A stretch of DNA of 64,000 nt from Streptomyces sp. NBC_01551 (GTDB lineage Bacteria; Actinomycetota; Actinomycetes; Streptomycetales; Streptomycetaceae): NCBI RefSeq assembly GCF_026339935.1, contig NZ_JAPEPX010000001.1, forward strand, positions 2,819,001 through 2,883,000, given 5' to 3'. The position numbers were made by a program, and so were the translations under genes. Of this stretch, positions 54,997 to 63,517 are shown piece by piece (position 1 is the stretch's first letter; every line of letters begins with the position of its first letter). The notes below the pieces were generated by a model. It was not told where the DNA came from, made no database searches, and saw only the letters and a list, made by a program, of their open reading frames with translations.

Positions 54997-55974
54997 GTGC
55001 TGGAAGAGGTGGAGCGCTGGCTGGCCGACCGCTCCTGGTCCGCAGCCGACCGACCGCTCGACCAGCTGCTGGAGCGGAAACGGGCGGCCGGTACGACGGT
55101 CAGCGTGGTGCTGCCCGCGCTCGACGAGGAGGCCACGGTCGGCGCGATCGTGGAGGTGATCCGGCGCGACCTGATCGACGGGCTGCCGGTCCCGCTGGTG
55201 GACGAGCTGGTGGTGGTCGACTCGGGCTCCAGTGACCGGACGGCGGAGGTCGCGGCCAAGGCCGGCGCCCGTGTGGTGCACCGGGACGAGATCCTGCCGC
55301 GCCTGCCGGCGCTGCCCGGCAAGGGCGAGGTGCTGTGGCGGTCGCTGCTGGCGACCAGCGGGGAGGTCGTCTGCTTCGTCGACGCCGACCTGCGCGACTT
55401 CTCGTCCTCCTTCGTGTCCGGGATCGTCGGCCCGCTGCTGACCGACCCGGGGGTGGAGTTCGTCAAGGCGATGTACGACCGCCCGCTCGGCCCCGAATTC
55501 GACGGGCTCGCCTCCGGCAAGGCTCCGGGGCAGGGCGGGCGGGTCACGGAGCTGGTGGCGCGCCCGCTGCTGAACCTGCACTGGCCGCAGCTGGCCGGCT
55601 TCGTGCAGCCGCTGGGCGGCGAGTACGCCGTTCGGCGGTCCCTCCTGGAGAGGCTCCCGTTCCCCGTCGGGTACGGGGTGGAGCTCGGCCTGCTGGTGGA
55701 CGCGCTGCACACGGTGGGGCTGGACGCGCTGGCGCAGGTGGACGTGGGCGTCCGGCTGCACCGCCACCAGGACGGGCAGGCGCTGGGCCGGATGGCCGCC
55801 GCGATCTACCGGACGGCGCTGGTCCGGCAGTCGCGCGGGCACCTCGTACGCCCGGAGCTGACGCAGTTCGAGCGGGGTCCGGAGGGCTTCGTACCGCGCA
55901 CGTACCCGGTGGACACGGAGGAGCGGCCGCCGATGGCGGACATCGAGGAGTACGCGGTGCGCCGGGTGGCATGA
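54997..55974 (+). CDS. gpgS: glucosyl-3-phosphoglycerate synthase
   Basis: A 325-aa GT81-type glycosyltransferase, starting VLEEVERWLADRSWSAADRP. It moves glucose from a nucleotide sugar to 3-phosphoglycerate in glucosylglycerate synthesis. Seen are SVVLPALDEEATVGAIVEV, VVDSGSSDRTAEVA and the metal-binding DxD in CFVDADLRDF (D129, D131). GTG 54997 has AGGGAG 8 nt upstream; ATG 54976 lacks one. The next gene is otsA, so it sits in a compatible-solute block. Confidence 0.92.
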   Translation: MLEEVERWLADRSWSAADRPLDQLLERKRAAGTTVSVVLPALDEEATVGAIVEVIRRDLIDGLPVPLVDELVVVDSGSSDRTAEVAAKAGARVVHRDEILPRLPALPGKGEVLWRSLLATSGEVVCFVDADLRDFSSSFVSGIVGPLLTDPGVEFVKAMYDRPLGPEFDGLASGKAPGQGGRVTELVARPLLNLHWPQLAGFVQPLGGEYAVRRSLLERLPFPVGYGVELGLLVDALHTVGLDALAQVDVGVRLHRHQDGQALGRMAAAIYRTALVRQSRGHLVRPELTQFERGPEGFVPRTYPVDTEERPPMADIEEYAVRRVA

Positions 55975-56021
55975 CCGGGAACGCACGTTTGAGCCGGGGC
56001 GGGCCGGGCTAGGTTCGCGGC

Positions 56022-57479
56022 ATGGCCTACTCGGTACTCGTCGCCGCCAACCGCGGCCCCCTCTCGTACGCCCTCGCCGCCGACGGCACCCTCACCGCCC
56101 GGCGCGGCGGGGGCGGTCTGGTCTCCGGCCTCTCCGCGGCGCTGGCGCGGCAGCCGGACGCGCTGTGGGTCTGCGCGGCGCTCTCCGAGGCGGACCGGGA
56201 GGCGGTCCGCCAAGGCGTCTCCGAACCAGGCGTCCGGATGCTGGACATCGACGAGACGGTGTACGACGACGCGTACAACGGCATCGCGAACTCGGTGCTG
56301 TGGTTCACCCACCACCACCTCTACGACGTCCCGACGGCGCCCGTCTTCGACGCGGAGTTCCGGCGGCACTGGGACTCGTACGTCGTCTACAACCGGGCGT
56401 TCGCGCGGGCGCTGGCGCAGGAGGCGGCCGAGGGCGCGGCGGTGCTGGTGCAGGACTACCACCTGGCCCTGGTCCCCGGCGAGCTGCGGGAACTGCGGCC
56501 GGACCTGCGGATCAGCCACTTCACGCACACCCCGTGGGCCTCGCGGGACTTCCTGGACATGCTGCCGGACGACGTCCGGGCGCAGCTGATGTGGGGGATG
56601 CTCGGGGCGGACGTGGTGGGGTTCCACACCTCGGCGTGGGCGCACGCGTTCATGGAGGGCGCGCGCCTGGACGACGAGCGGGGCACCGCCGCCCCGTGCT
56701 TCCCGGCGGGGACGGGCGGGGAGCGGTACGTCGAGAAGGGCCCGGCGGGCCCGGGGCGGGGGCACCGGCGGACGGACGTGGCGGTGTACGCGCTCGGCGT
56801 GGACGGCGACGAGCTGCGGGCGCTGGCGCACCGGCTGGAGGTGAACGACAAGCTGGCGGCGCTGCGGGCGGAGGTGGGGGACCGGCGGACGATCGTGCGG
56901 GTGGACCGCACCGAACTGTCGAAGAACATCGTGCGGGGCCTGCTGGCGTACCGGGAGCTGCTGACGACGCGTCCCGAGTGGCGGGGGCGGGTCGTGCACC
57001 TGGCCTCGGCCTATCCGTCCCGGCAGGACCTGGAGGTGTACCGGGCGTACACGCAGTCGGTGCGGGAGCTGGCCGCGCGGATCAACGAGGAGTTCGGCTC
57101 GCAGGACTGGCAGCCGGTGCTGCTCTCGGTCCAGGACGACTTCGCACGCTCGCTGGCGGCGTACCGGCTGGCGGACGTGGCGCTGGTGAACCCGGTGCGG
57201 GACGGGATGAACCTGGTGGCGAAGGAGATCCCGGTGGTGTCGGACGGGGGCTGCGCGCTGGTGCTGTCCACGGGGGCCGGGGCGTACGGGGAGCTGCGGG
57301 AGGACGCGCTGACGGTGAACCCGTTCGACGTGTCGGACACGGCGCGGGCGTTGCACGAGGCGCTGGGCATGCCGGCGGCGGAGCGCGCGGAACGCACCAA
57401 ACGGCTGGCCGCCGCCGCGACGGCGCTGCCGCCCTCGGCCTGGTTCGAGGCCCAACTCTCCGCCCTGCGCGGCCCGTAG
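56022..57479 (+). CDS. otsA: trehalose-6-phosphate synthase family (GT20) enzyme
   Basis: A 485-aa GT20 enzyme that should make trehalose-6-phosphate. Seen are SVLVAANRGPLSYALA, VLVQDYHLALVPGELR, FTHTPWASRDFL, LGADVVGFHTSAW and NPVRDGMNLVAKE. The usual VDRLDYTKGI is VDRTELSKNI here; the Arg and Lys positions are kept but the Asp-Tyr pair is lost, so donor use may differ. TAGGTT ends 6 nt before the ATG (leaderless). The convergent phosphatase otsB supports trehalose. Confidence 0.87.
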   Translation: MAYSVLVAANRGPLSYALAADGTLTARRGGGGLVSGLSAALARQPDALWVCAALSEADREAVRQGVSEPGVRMLDIDETVYDDAYNGIANSVLWFTHHHLYDVPTAPVFDAEFRRHWDSYVVYNRAFARALAQEAAEGAAVLVQDYHLALVPGELRELRPDLRISHFTHTPWASRDFLDMLPDDVRAQLMWGMLGADVVGFHTSAWAHAFMEGARLDDERGTAAPCFPAGTGGERYVEKGPAGPGRGHRRTDVAVYALGVDGDELRALAHRLEVNDKLAALRAEVGDRRTIVRVDRTELSKNIVRGLLAYRELLTTRPEWRGRVVHLASAYPSRQDLEVYRAYTQSVRELAARINEEFGSQDWQPVLLSVQDDFARSLAAYRLADVALVNPVRDGMNLVAKEIPVVSDGGCALVLSTGAGAYGELREDALTVNPFDVSDTARALHEALGMPAAERAERTKRLAAAATALPPSAWFEAQLSALRGP

Positions 57480-57511
57480 CCCCACCGCGGCCGCCCCGCC
57501 CGTCCACCGTT

Positions 57512-57580
57512 CCCCGGGCTCTGCCCGGACCCGGTCCTCAATCGCCGGACGGGCTGGAAGATCCGGCGTTTGAGGCGCGG
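57512..57580. repeat. composite palindromic intergenic repeat, copy 3
   Basis: A hairpin CCGGGC-TCT-GCCCGG is followed by CTCAATCGCCGGA (57537-57549) and TCCGGCGTTTGAG (57562-57574), a 13-bp inverted repeat with one mismatch. Same layout as copies 1 and 2. It lies between convergent otsA and otsB and probably terminates both. Confidence 0.75.
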
Positions 57581-57626
57581 GGGTCCGGGGGCAGGGCCCC
57601 CCGCAGCGGCACCGATCCGATCGGGG

Positions 57627-58475
57627 TCAGGCGCGGACGGCGGTGGCCAGGGTGGCGAGGAAGGAGCTGACCGCGGCGGGGCCCGGGAGGACCACGTCGG
57701 CCCGGGTGGCCAGTTCCGGGACTTCCGCCGAGCCGCTGCACACCAGGAGTCCCGGGAGGCCGTCGGTGCGGAGCTTCTCGACCGCCGCGTAGGCGGCCAG
57801 GTCCCCGAGGTCGTCGCCGGCGTACAGCACCGCCTCCGCGCCCGTCTCCGCCAGGTACTCGGTGAGGGCGACGCCCTTGTCCATGCCCGGCGGCCGCAGC
57901 TCCAGCACGGCGCGCCCCGGCTCGACCATCAGGCCGTGCCGCGCCGCCAGCTCCGCCAGCGGCTCCCGCAGCGCGGCGAACGCCGCGTCGGGGTCGGCGG
58001 CGCGCCGTGTGTGGACCGCCAGCGCCCGCCCCTTCTCCTCGATCCAGGTCCCGCGCCACGCGCCGATGGTGTCCAGGAACCCCGGCAGCTCCGCCCGTAC
58101 GGCGGCGACGCCCGGATGCTCGGCCGGCGCGTGCACGATGCCGGTGACGGCGTCCCAGCGCTCGGCCCCGTAGTGGCCGAGGACGACCAGGTGTTCCAGC
58201 CCCGGCACGCCCGCGAACCCCCCGTACCGCACCGCGACCCCGGCAGGCCGGCCGGTGATCACCGCCACGGACGCCACCTCGGGCGCCAGCGCGGCCAGCG
58301 CCGGCACGGCGTCGGGGTGGGCCCGCGCCTGGTCCGGGTCGGGCACGATCTCGGCGAGGGTGCCGTCGAAGTCGAGGGCGATCACGGACCGGCGGGGCAC
58401 CCGGAGCAGGGCTTCGAGTCCCTCGCGTCCGGCGGCGGTGACGGGCATCGGCAGGCTGTGCGGATGGCTCCCCAT
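57627..58475 (-). CDS. otsB: trehalose-6-phosphate phosphatase
   Basis: A 282-aa HAD-type phosphatase. Motif I VIALDFDGTLAEIVPDPDQA holds the nucleophile; motif II is VAVITGRPAG; motif IV is LYAGDDLGDLAAYAAV. It dephosphorylates trehalose-6-phosphate. On the minus strand TAGGGT ends 7 nt before the ATG with no ribosome binding site, so a leaderless mRNA is likely. Convergent with otsA. Confidence 0.93.
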   Translation of the reverse strand: MGSHPHSLPMPVTAAGREGLEALLRVPRRSVIALDFDGTLAEIVPDPDQARAHPDAVPALAALAPEVASVAVITGRPAGVAVRYGGFAGVPGLEHLVVLGHYGAERWDAVTGIVHAPAEHPGVAAVRAELPGFLDTIGAWRGTWIEEKGRALAVHTRRAADPDAAFAALREPLAELAARHGLMVEPGRAVLELRPPGMDKGVALTEYLAETGAEAVLYAGDDLGDLAAYAAVEKLRTDGLPGLLVCSGSAEVPELATRADVVLPGPAAVSSFLATLATAVRA

Positions 58476-58557
58476 ACGGACGACCCTAACGGCCCAGCCG
58501 GACGACGGCTACGGCGCGCACAAGACGCACCGCGCAGCGCGAGCCCCGGACCCCCGG

Positions 58558-58794
58558 CTACCGCCGGGCCCGCTGCGCCTCGCGGATCCGGCGCAGTCGG
58601 TTGACCGTGCCCGGGGCGTGGGCCAGCGCCCGGGGGTCGTCCATCAGCGCGTTGAGCAGCTGGTAGTAGCGGACCGGGGGCATGCCGAGCCCTTCCCGTA
58701 TGGCCCGCTCCTTGGCCCCGGGCCCCGGCCAGGTGCGTCCCTCGTACGCGAGCACCGCGGCCTCGGTGGCCGTCAGCTGCCCCTCGTCCGTCAT
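58558..58794 (-). CDS. DUF3263 protein
   Basis: A 78-aa protein, MTDEGQLTATEAAVLAYEGR, then KERAIREGLGMPPVRYYQLL and a basic C-terminus (RRIREAQRARR). It matches DUF3263, which looks like a helix-turn-helix with a sigma-70 region-4 feel. TAATCT ends 6 nt before the ATG (leaderless). Upstream of otsB on the same strand. A regulatory role is inference. Confidence 0.82.
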   Translation of the reverse strand: MTDEGQLTATEAAVLAYEGRTWPGPGAKERAIREGLGMPPVRYYQLLNALMDDPRALAHAPGTVNRLRRIREAQRARR

Positions 58795-58868
58795 ACCGCC
58801 AGATTAACGCCGACCACCGACACCCGAGGCGGACGCCCCAGCGGCCCCGGTCCCGGGCCCGGCCGGCC

Positions 58869-60173
58869 TCAGAGGTTGCCGTCCGCCGTCCGCGCCGAGG
58901 TCGCGATGTCCTCCAGGACCTTCTCCGGGTGCCCGCCCGGCTGCACGGCCTTGCCGATGTTGGTCTTGACGTCCTCGCTCACGCCCGCCCAGGACTTCTT
59001 GCCGACCGGGTAGAGCCGCGCGTTCGGCAGCGCCGTCAGGAACGTCCTCAGCTGGGCCGCCGAGCCGCCCGTGCTGCCCTCCATGGCCCGGTAGCCGCTG
59101 GTGGTGACCGGCAGCAGGTCGTACTTGTTCGTGAAGGTGGTCACGTTCTTCGACTCGTAGAGGTAGTCGAGGAACTTCCCGGACTCCTTGCGGTGCCCGT
59201 TCTTGAACGCCATGACCCAGTCGGCGACGCCCATCGTGGGGTGGTCGGTGCCGTCGGCGGTCGGCATTTCCACCATGCCGAACTTGACGCCCTTGGCGGC
59301 CGCCTGCTTGATCAGCGTGGGGTGCCCGTTGAGCATGCCGACCTCGCCCCGCGTGAACGCGTCGAAGGCGTCCTGCCGGTTCAGCTTGCCCGGCTCGGCC
59401 GGCCCGGTCAGCCCCTGCCCGACCAGCTTGTCGCGCAGGAACTCCAGCGCCTTGACGTTCTCGGCGGAGTCGATGGCGTACGACTCCTCGTTGTCGGTGT
59501 AGCCGCCACCGCCGGCCAGCATCCACATCATCGTCTCGGCCTGCGCCTCCTCGCGGCCCAGCGGCAGCGCGAAGGGGGTCTGGACGCCGGCGCCCTTGAG
59601 CTTCTTGGCGGCCGCCTCCAGGTCGCTCCAGCTCTTGGGCTGCCAGCCGCCCTTGGCGTCCTTGCCGAGCACGCCCGCGTCCGTCAGCAGCTTCTCGTTG
59701 TAGAAGAGCAGCCGGGTGCTGGCCACGAACGGCATGCCGTACTGGGTCCGCTTGACCTTGCCGGCGTCGGCGAGCGGCGCGAGGAAGTCGGCCTCGGTCT
59801 GCACGGAGAGCAGTTCCTCGGCCGTGTACAGCTTGCCGGCCTCCGCGTAGTCGGCGTAGGCGCCGATCTGCGCGATGTCGGGGGCCTTGCCGGCCTTGAC
59901 CATGGCGGCGACCTTGGCGTCGACCTCGGACCAGGAGTAGACGCTGACCTCGACCTTGACGCCGGGGTGCGCCTTCTGGAAGCCGGCGGCGAGGTCCTGC
60001 CAGTACCCCGAAGAGGAGTTCTGCGGACTGTCCCCGTAATCGGCCGCCACGACCCGCAGGGTCACCTCGTTGTCCCCGGAGAGGCCCGGCAGGCTTCCGC
60101 AGCCGGTCAGCATCACGGCGGTCAGGCTCAGCGCGGCGCCGGTGGCGGCCGGCCTCTGGTAACGGCCCTTCAC
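58869..60173 (-). CDS. sugar ABC transporter substrate-binding lipoprotein
   Basis: A 434-aa type-1 solute-binding lipoprotein. The signal peptide VKGRYQRPAATGAALSLTAV leads into lipobox LTGC. The mature part has VTLRVVAADYGDSPQNSSSG, PDIAQIGAYADYAEAGKLY and MPTADGTDHPTMGVADWVMA. GTG 60173 is chosen because it immediately begins the signal peptide. No permease genes lie nearby. Its promoter region contains a DasR-like site (60212-60227), shared with the divergent nagK, so it probably captures GlcNAc or chitin fragments. Confidence 0.9.
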   Translation of the reverse strand: MKGRYQRPAATGAALSLTAVMLTGCGSLPGLSGDNEVTLRVVAADYGDSPQNSSSGYWQDLAAGFQKAHPGVKVEVSVYSWSEVDAKVAAMVKAGKAPDIAQIGAYADYAEAGKLYTAEELLSVQTEADFLAPLADAGKVKRTQYGMPFVASTRLLFYNEKLLTDAGVLGKDAKGGWQPKSWSDLEAAAKKLKGAGVQTPFALPLGREEAQAETMMWMLAGGGGYTDNEESYAIDSAENVKALEFLRDKLVGQGLTGPAEPGKLNRQDAFDAFTRGEVGMLNGHPTLIKQAAAKGVKFGMVEMPTADGTDHPTMGVADWVMAFKNGHRKESGKFLDYLYESKNVTTFTNKYDLLPVTTSGYRAMEGSTGGSAAQLRTFLTALPNARLYPVGKKSWAGVSEDVKTNIGKAVQPGGHPEKVLEDIATSARTADGNL

Positions 60174-60211
60174 AGTTCTCGATCCACCCCTTGTTGTACG
60201 TACGATCAACG

Positions 60212-60227
60212 TAAGGTCTACACCACT
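60212..60227 (-). promoter_or_regulatory. DasR-like (dre) site 1, lipoprotein/nagK intergenic
   Basis: TAAGGTCTACACCACT; the reverse complement AGTGGTGTAGACCTTA keeps the AGTGGT and TAGACC halves of the dre consensus. It lies ~39-54 bp upstream of the lipoprotein start. Confidence 0.6.
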
Positions 60228-60285
60228 TTGGCGACTCGGCCACATCGGGGCCCGATTTTGTATGGCAGCTCAACAATCACTCCCC

Positions 60286-60301
60286 AATGGACTAGACCTT
60301 T
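60286..60301 (+). promoter_or_regulatory. DasR-like (dre) site 2 upstream of nagK
   Basis: AATGGACTAGACCTTT, with the TGG-N-CTAGACC core. It is 29-44 bp upstream of the nagK start. Confidence 0.6.
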
Positions 60302-60329
60302 CCCCGCCGAGCACGCGAGACTGTCCTCT

Positions 60330-61283
60330 GTGAAACCCGTGAAACACGTCATCGCGCACGTCATCGCCCTCGATGTGGGCGGCACCGGGATGAAGGCCGC
60401 CCTCATCGCCGAGGACGGCACCCTGCTGCACCAGGCCCGCCGCGCCACGGGCCGCGAGCGGGGCGCCGAAGCCGTCGTCGAGACGATCCTGGACTTCGCC
60501 GCCGACCTCCTGGACCTGGGCCGCGCGCGCTTCGGCACGGCCGCCTCGGCCGCCGGCGTCGCCGTCCCCGGCATCGTCGACGCCGAGCACGGGATCGCCG
60601 TCTACGCGGCGAACCTCGGCTGGCGCGACGTCCCCCTGCGCGAGCTGCTCAGCGCCCGCCTCGGCGGCGTCCCCGTCTCCCTCGGCCACGACGTCCGCAC
60701 GGGCGGGCTCGCCGAGGGCCGCATCGGCGCCGGCCGCGGCGCCGACCGGTTCCTGTTCGTCCCCCTGGGCACCGGCATCGCCGGCGCCATCGGCATCGCC
60801 GGCCGCATCGAGGCCGGCGCGCACGGCTACGCGGGCGAGATCGGGCACATCGTGGTACGCCCCGGCGGCCCCGCCTGCGGCTGCGGCCAGTACGGCTGCC
60901 TGGAGACCCTGGCCTCCGCCGCCGCCGTCAGCCGCGCCTGGGCCGACGCCTGCGGCAACCCCGAGGCCGACGCCGCGGACTGCGCCAAGGCCGTCGAGTC
61001 CGGCGACGACGGCGCCCGCGCCGTGTGGCACGCCGCGATCGGCGCGCTCGCCGACGGCCTGGTCACCGCCATCACCCTGCTGGACCCGCGCACGCTGATC
61101 ATCGGTGGCGGGCTCGCCGAGGCCGGGGAAACCTTGTTCACACCGCTTCGGGCCGCCGTCGGGGAACGCGTCACGTTCCAGCGGCTGCCCGAGATCGTTC
61201 CGGCGGCCCTCGGGGACACCGCCGGATGCCTGGGCGCAGGGCTGCTCGCCTGGGACCTACTCGCCACGGAGGTACCTGCCTGA
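60330..61283 (+). CDS. nagK: ROK-family kinase, probable N-acetylglucosamine kinase
   Basis: A 317-aa ROK kinase. ATP/phosphate site VIALDVGGTGMKAALI, catalytic-Asp region VSLGHDVRTGGLAEGRIG, and Zn motif CGCGQYGCLETLAS. GTG 60330 (VKPVKHVIAHV) is used; GTG 60339 is an alternative. Its stop overlaps the nagA start (TGATG), and DasR-like sites lie upstream, so GlcNAc is the probable substrate; glucose or another hexose is possible. Confidence 0.88.
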   Translation: MKPVKHVIAHVIALDVGGTGMKAALIAEDGTLLHQARRATGRERGAEAVVETILDFAADLLDLGRARFGTAASAAGVAVPGIVDAEHGIAVYAANLGWRDVPLRELLSARLGGVPVSLGHDVRTGGLAEGRIGAGRGADRFLFVPLGTGIAGAIGIAGRIEAGAHGYAGEIGHIVVRPGGPACGCGQYGCLETLASAAAVSRAWADACGNPEADAADCAKAVESGDDGARAVWHAAIGALADGLVTAITLLDPRTLIIGGGLAEAGETLFTPLRAAVGERVTFQRLPEIVPAALGDTAGCLGAGLLAWDLLATEVPA

Positions 61284-62434
61284 TGTCCGGAAGCGCACAC
61301 AGCACCGTTCTCTCCGGCGCCAGGGTGGTGCTGCCCACCGGAACCGTGGCGAACGGCCGGGTCATCGTCCAGGGCGACCGCATCGCCGGCAGCGCCCCCG
61401 AGGGCGCCCGCACCCTCGACCTGACGGGGCACTGGCTCGTCCCCGGCTTCGTGGACATGCACAACCACGGCGGCGGCGGCGCCTCCTTCACCTCCGGCAG
61501 CGCCGAGGACGTCCTGCGGGGCGTACGGACCCACCGCGAGCACGGCACCACCACGCTCGTCGCCTCCACCGTCACCGACGACCTGGCCGAACTGGCCCGC
61601 CGCGCCGCGCTGCTCGCCGAGCTCACCCAGCAGGGCGAGATCGCCGGCATCCACTTCGAGGGCCCCTTCATCAACGCCTGCCGCAAGGGCGCCCACAAGG
61701 CGGAGCTGCTGCGCGACCCCGACCCGGCCGAGGTGCGCAAGCTCGTCGACGCCGCGCACGGCACCGCCCGGATGTTCACCCTCGCCACCGAACTCCCCGG
61801 CGGCCTGGACTCCGTACGGCTGCTGGCCGAACACGGGGTCATCGCGGCGATCGGGCACACGGACTCCACCTACGACCAGACGCGCCAGGCCATCGACGCG
61901 GGCGCGACCGTCGCCACCCACCTGTACAACGCGATGCCGGGCCTGGAACACCGCGCGCCCGGCCCGATCGCCGCGCTGCTGGAGGACGAGCGGGTCACCG
62001 TCGAGCTGATCAACGACGGCACGCACCTGCACCCGGCCATGCTGGAGCTGGCCTTCCACCACGCGGGCGCGCACCGGGTGGCGCTGATCACCGACGCGAT
62101 GGACGCGGCCGGCTTCGGCGACGGCACCTACCACCTCGGCCCGCTGGAGGTCGAGGTCAAGGACGGCGTCGCCCGCCTCGTCGAGGGCGGCTCGATCGCG
62201 GGCTCCACCCTCACCCTGGACACCGCGTTCAAGCGGTCGGTCACCGTCGACAAACTGCCCGTCGAATCGGTGGTCCAGGCGATCTCCGCCAACCCGGCCC
62301 GGCTGCTCGGCCTCTACGACCAGGTCGGCTCCCTGGAGCCCGGCAAGTACGCGGACCTCGTCGTCCTCGACGCCTCGTTCGACCTCAAGGGCGTCATGCG
62401 GCGCGGCGAATGGATCGTCAGCCCGCTGCTCTGA
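61283..62434 (+). CDS. nagA: N-acetylglucosamine-6-phosphate deacetylase
   Basis: A 383-aa amidohydrolase that turns GlcNAc-6-phosphate into glucosamine-6-phosphate. Seen are VPGFVDMHNHGGGGASFTSG, IHFEGPFINA with the metal-binding Glu, AAIGHTDSTYDQT, THLYNAM and LITDAMDAAG with the catalytic Asp. GGAGG is 10 nt before the ATG, which overlaps the nagK stop by one base. It also processes the product of MurQ, linking to the murQ-PTS locus. Confidence 0.95.
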   Translation: MSGSAHSTVLSGARVVLPTGTVANGRVIVQGDRIAGSAPEGARTLDLTGHWLVPGFVDMHNHGGGGASFTSGSAEDVLRGVRTHREHGTTTLVASTVTDDLAELARRAALLAELTQQGEIAGIHFEGPFINACRKGAHKAELLRDPDPAEVRKLVDAAHGTARMFTLATELPGGLDSVRLLAEHGVIAAIGHTDSTYDQTRQAIDAGATVATHLYNAMPGLEHRAPGPIAALLEDERVTVELINDGTHLHPAMLELAFHHAGAHRVALITDAMDAAGFGDGTYHLGPLEVEVKDGVARLVEGGSIAGSTLTLDTAFKRSVTVDKLPVESVVQAISANPARLLGLYDQVGSLEPGKYADLVVLDASFDLKGVMRRGEWIVSPLL

Positions 62435-62535
62435 GCGGGTCCCAGAAGGCGGCGGCCGGCCGGCGGGACTGGGCGGACCGCCGTCTGTTTGGCATGATCC
62501 CGGCATCCCGGCAACCACCGAGACCGAGGCCTGCC

Positions 62536-63459
62536 ATGCTCCTGACCGTGACGCTCAACACCGCACTCGACGTCACCTACCGCGTACCGCGGCTGCGTCC
62601 GCACACCTCGCACCGGGTCACCGAGGCGGCCGAACGCCCCGGCGGCAAGGGGCTGAACGTGGCCCGCGTGCTGGCCGCGCTCGGCCACGAGGTCACCGCG
62701 ACGGGCTTCGCGGGCGGCCCGGTGGGCTCAGTCGTACGGGAGTTGCTCGCCGGCTCGCCCGGCGTGGTCGACGCCCTGGTGCCCTGCGCGGGCAGCACCC
62801 GGCGCACGGTGGCCGTCGCCGACGCGGCCTCGGGCGACACCACCCAGTTCAACGAGCCCGGCCCGCTGATCAGTTCCGCGGAATGGGCGCGGTTCCTGGA
62901 GCGCTACGAGAACCTGCTCGCCGGTGCCCGGGCCGTCGCCCTGTGCGGCAGCCTCCCGCCCGGTGTCCCCGTCGGCGCGTACGCCACGCTCGTACGGGCG
63001 GCCCGCGCGGCCGGCGTCCCCGTACTGCTCGACACCAGCGGCGAGGCGCTGCGCCGCGGGATCGCCGCCCGCCCCGAGATGATCAAGCCGAACGCGGCCG
63101 AGCTGGCGGAGCTGACCGGGGCCCGCGACCCGCTGCCCGCGATCCGAGACGCCCGCCGCCGGGGCGCCCACGCGGTGATCGCCTCCCTCGGCCCGGACGG
63201 GCTGCTCGCCGCCACCCCGCAGGGCACCTGGCAGGCGGCCCCGCCGCGCCCGCTGTCCGGCAACCCCACCGGAGCCGGCGACTCCGCCGTCGCCGGGCTG
63301 CTCTCCGCGCTCGCGGAGGGCCTGGACTGGCCGGAGCGCCTGGCCCGCGCGGTCGCCCTCTCGGCGGCCACGGTGCACGCCCCGGGCGCGGGCGAGTTCG
63401 ACGCCCGCACCTACGAGGAGCTCACCCGGAGCGTGACGGTCACCGCCGTCGGCTCCTGA
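62536..63459 (+). CDS. PfkB-family 1-phosphofructokinase-like hexose kinase
   Basis: A 307-aa PfkB carbohydrate kinase, MLLTVTLNTALDVTYRVPRL. Substrate loop GGKGLNVARVLAALGHEVTA; anion hole and catalytic base in GNPTGAGDSAVAGLLSAL. GAGG lies 7 nt upstream of the ATG. It follows nagA after 101 nt and may be cotranscribed; phosphorylated fructose, tagatose or an aminosugar breakdown product are possible substrates. Confidence 0.88.
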   Translation: MLLTVTLNTALDVTYRVPRLRPHTSHRVTEAAERPGGKGLNVARVLAALGHEVTATGFAGGPVGSVVRELLAGSPGVVDALVPCAGSTRRTVAVADAASGDTTQFNEPGPLISSAEWARFLERYENLLAGARAVALCGSLPPGVPVGAYATLVRAARAAGVPVLLDTSGEALRRGIAARPEMIKPNAAELAELTGARDPLPAIRDARRRGAHAVIASLGPDGLLAATPQGTWQAAPPRPLSGNPTGAGDSAVAGLLSALAEGLDWPERLARAVALSAATVHAPGAGEFDARTYEELTRSVTVTAVGS

Positions 63460-63517
63460 GCCGTCGGCGCCTGAGCCGTCAGCGGATGAGCCGTCAGCGG
63501 ATGAGCCGTCAGCGCCT
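63458..63517. repeat. four 15-bp tandem repeats between convergent stop codons
   Basis: Units GAGCCGTCGGCGCCT, GAGCCGTCAGCGGAT (twice, perfect) and GAGCCGTCAGCGCCT. The first begins inside the pfkB stop and the last overlaps the stop of the minus-strand gene. Each unit junction after a T gives a + strand TGA, and each TCA a minus-strand TGA. Confidence 0.9.
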
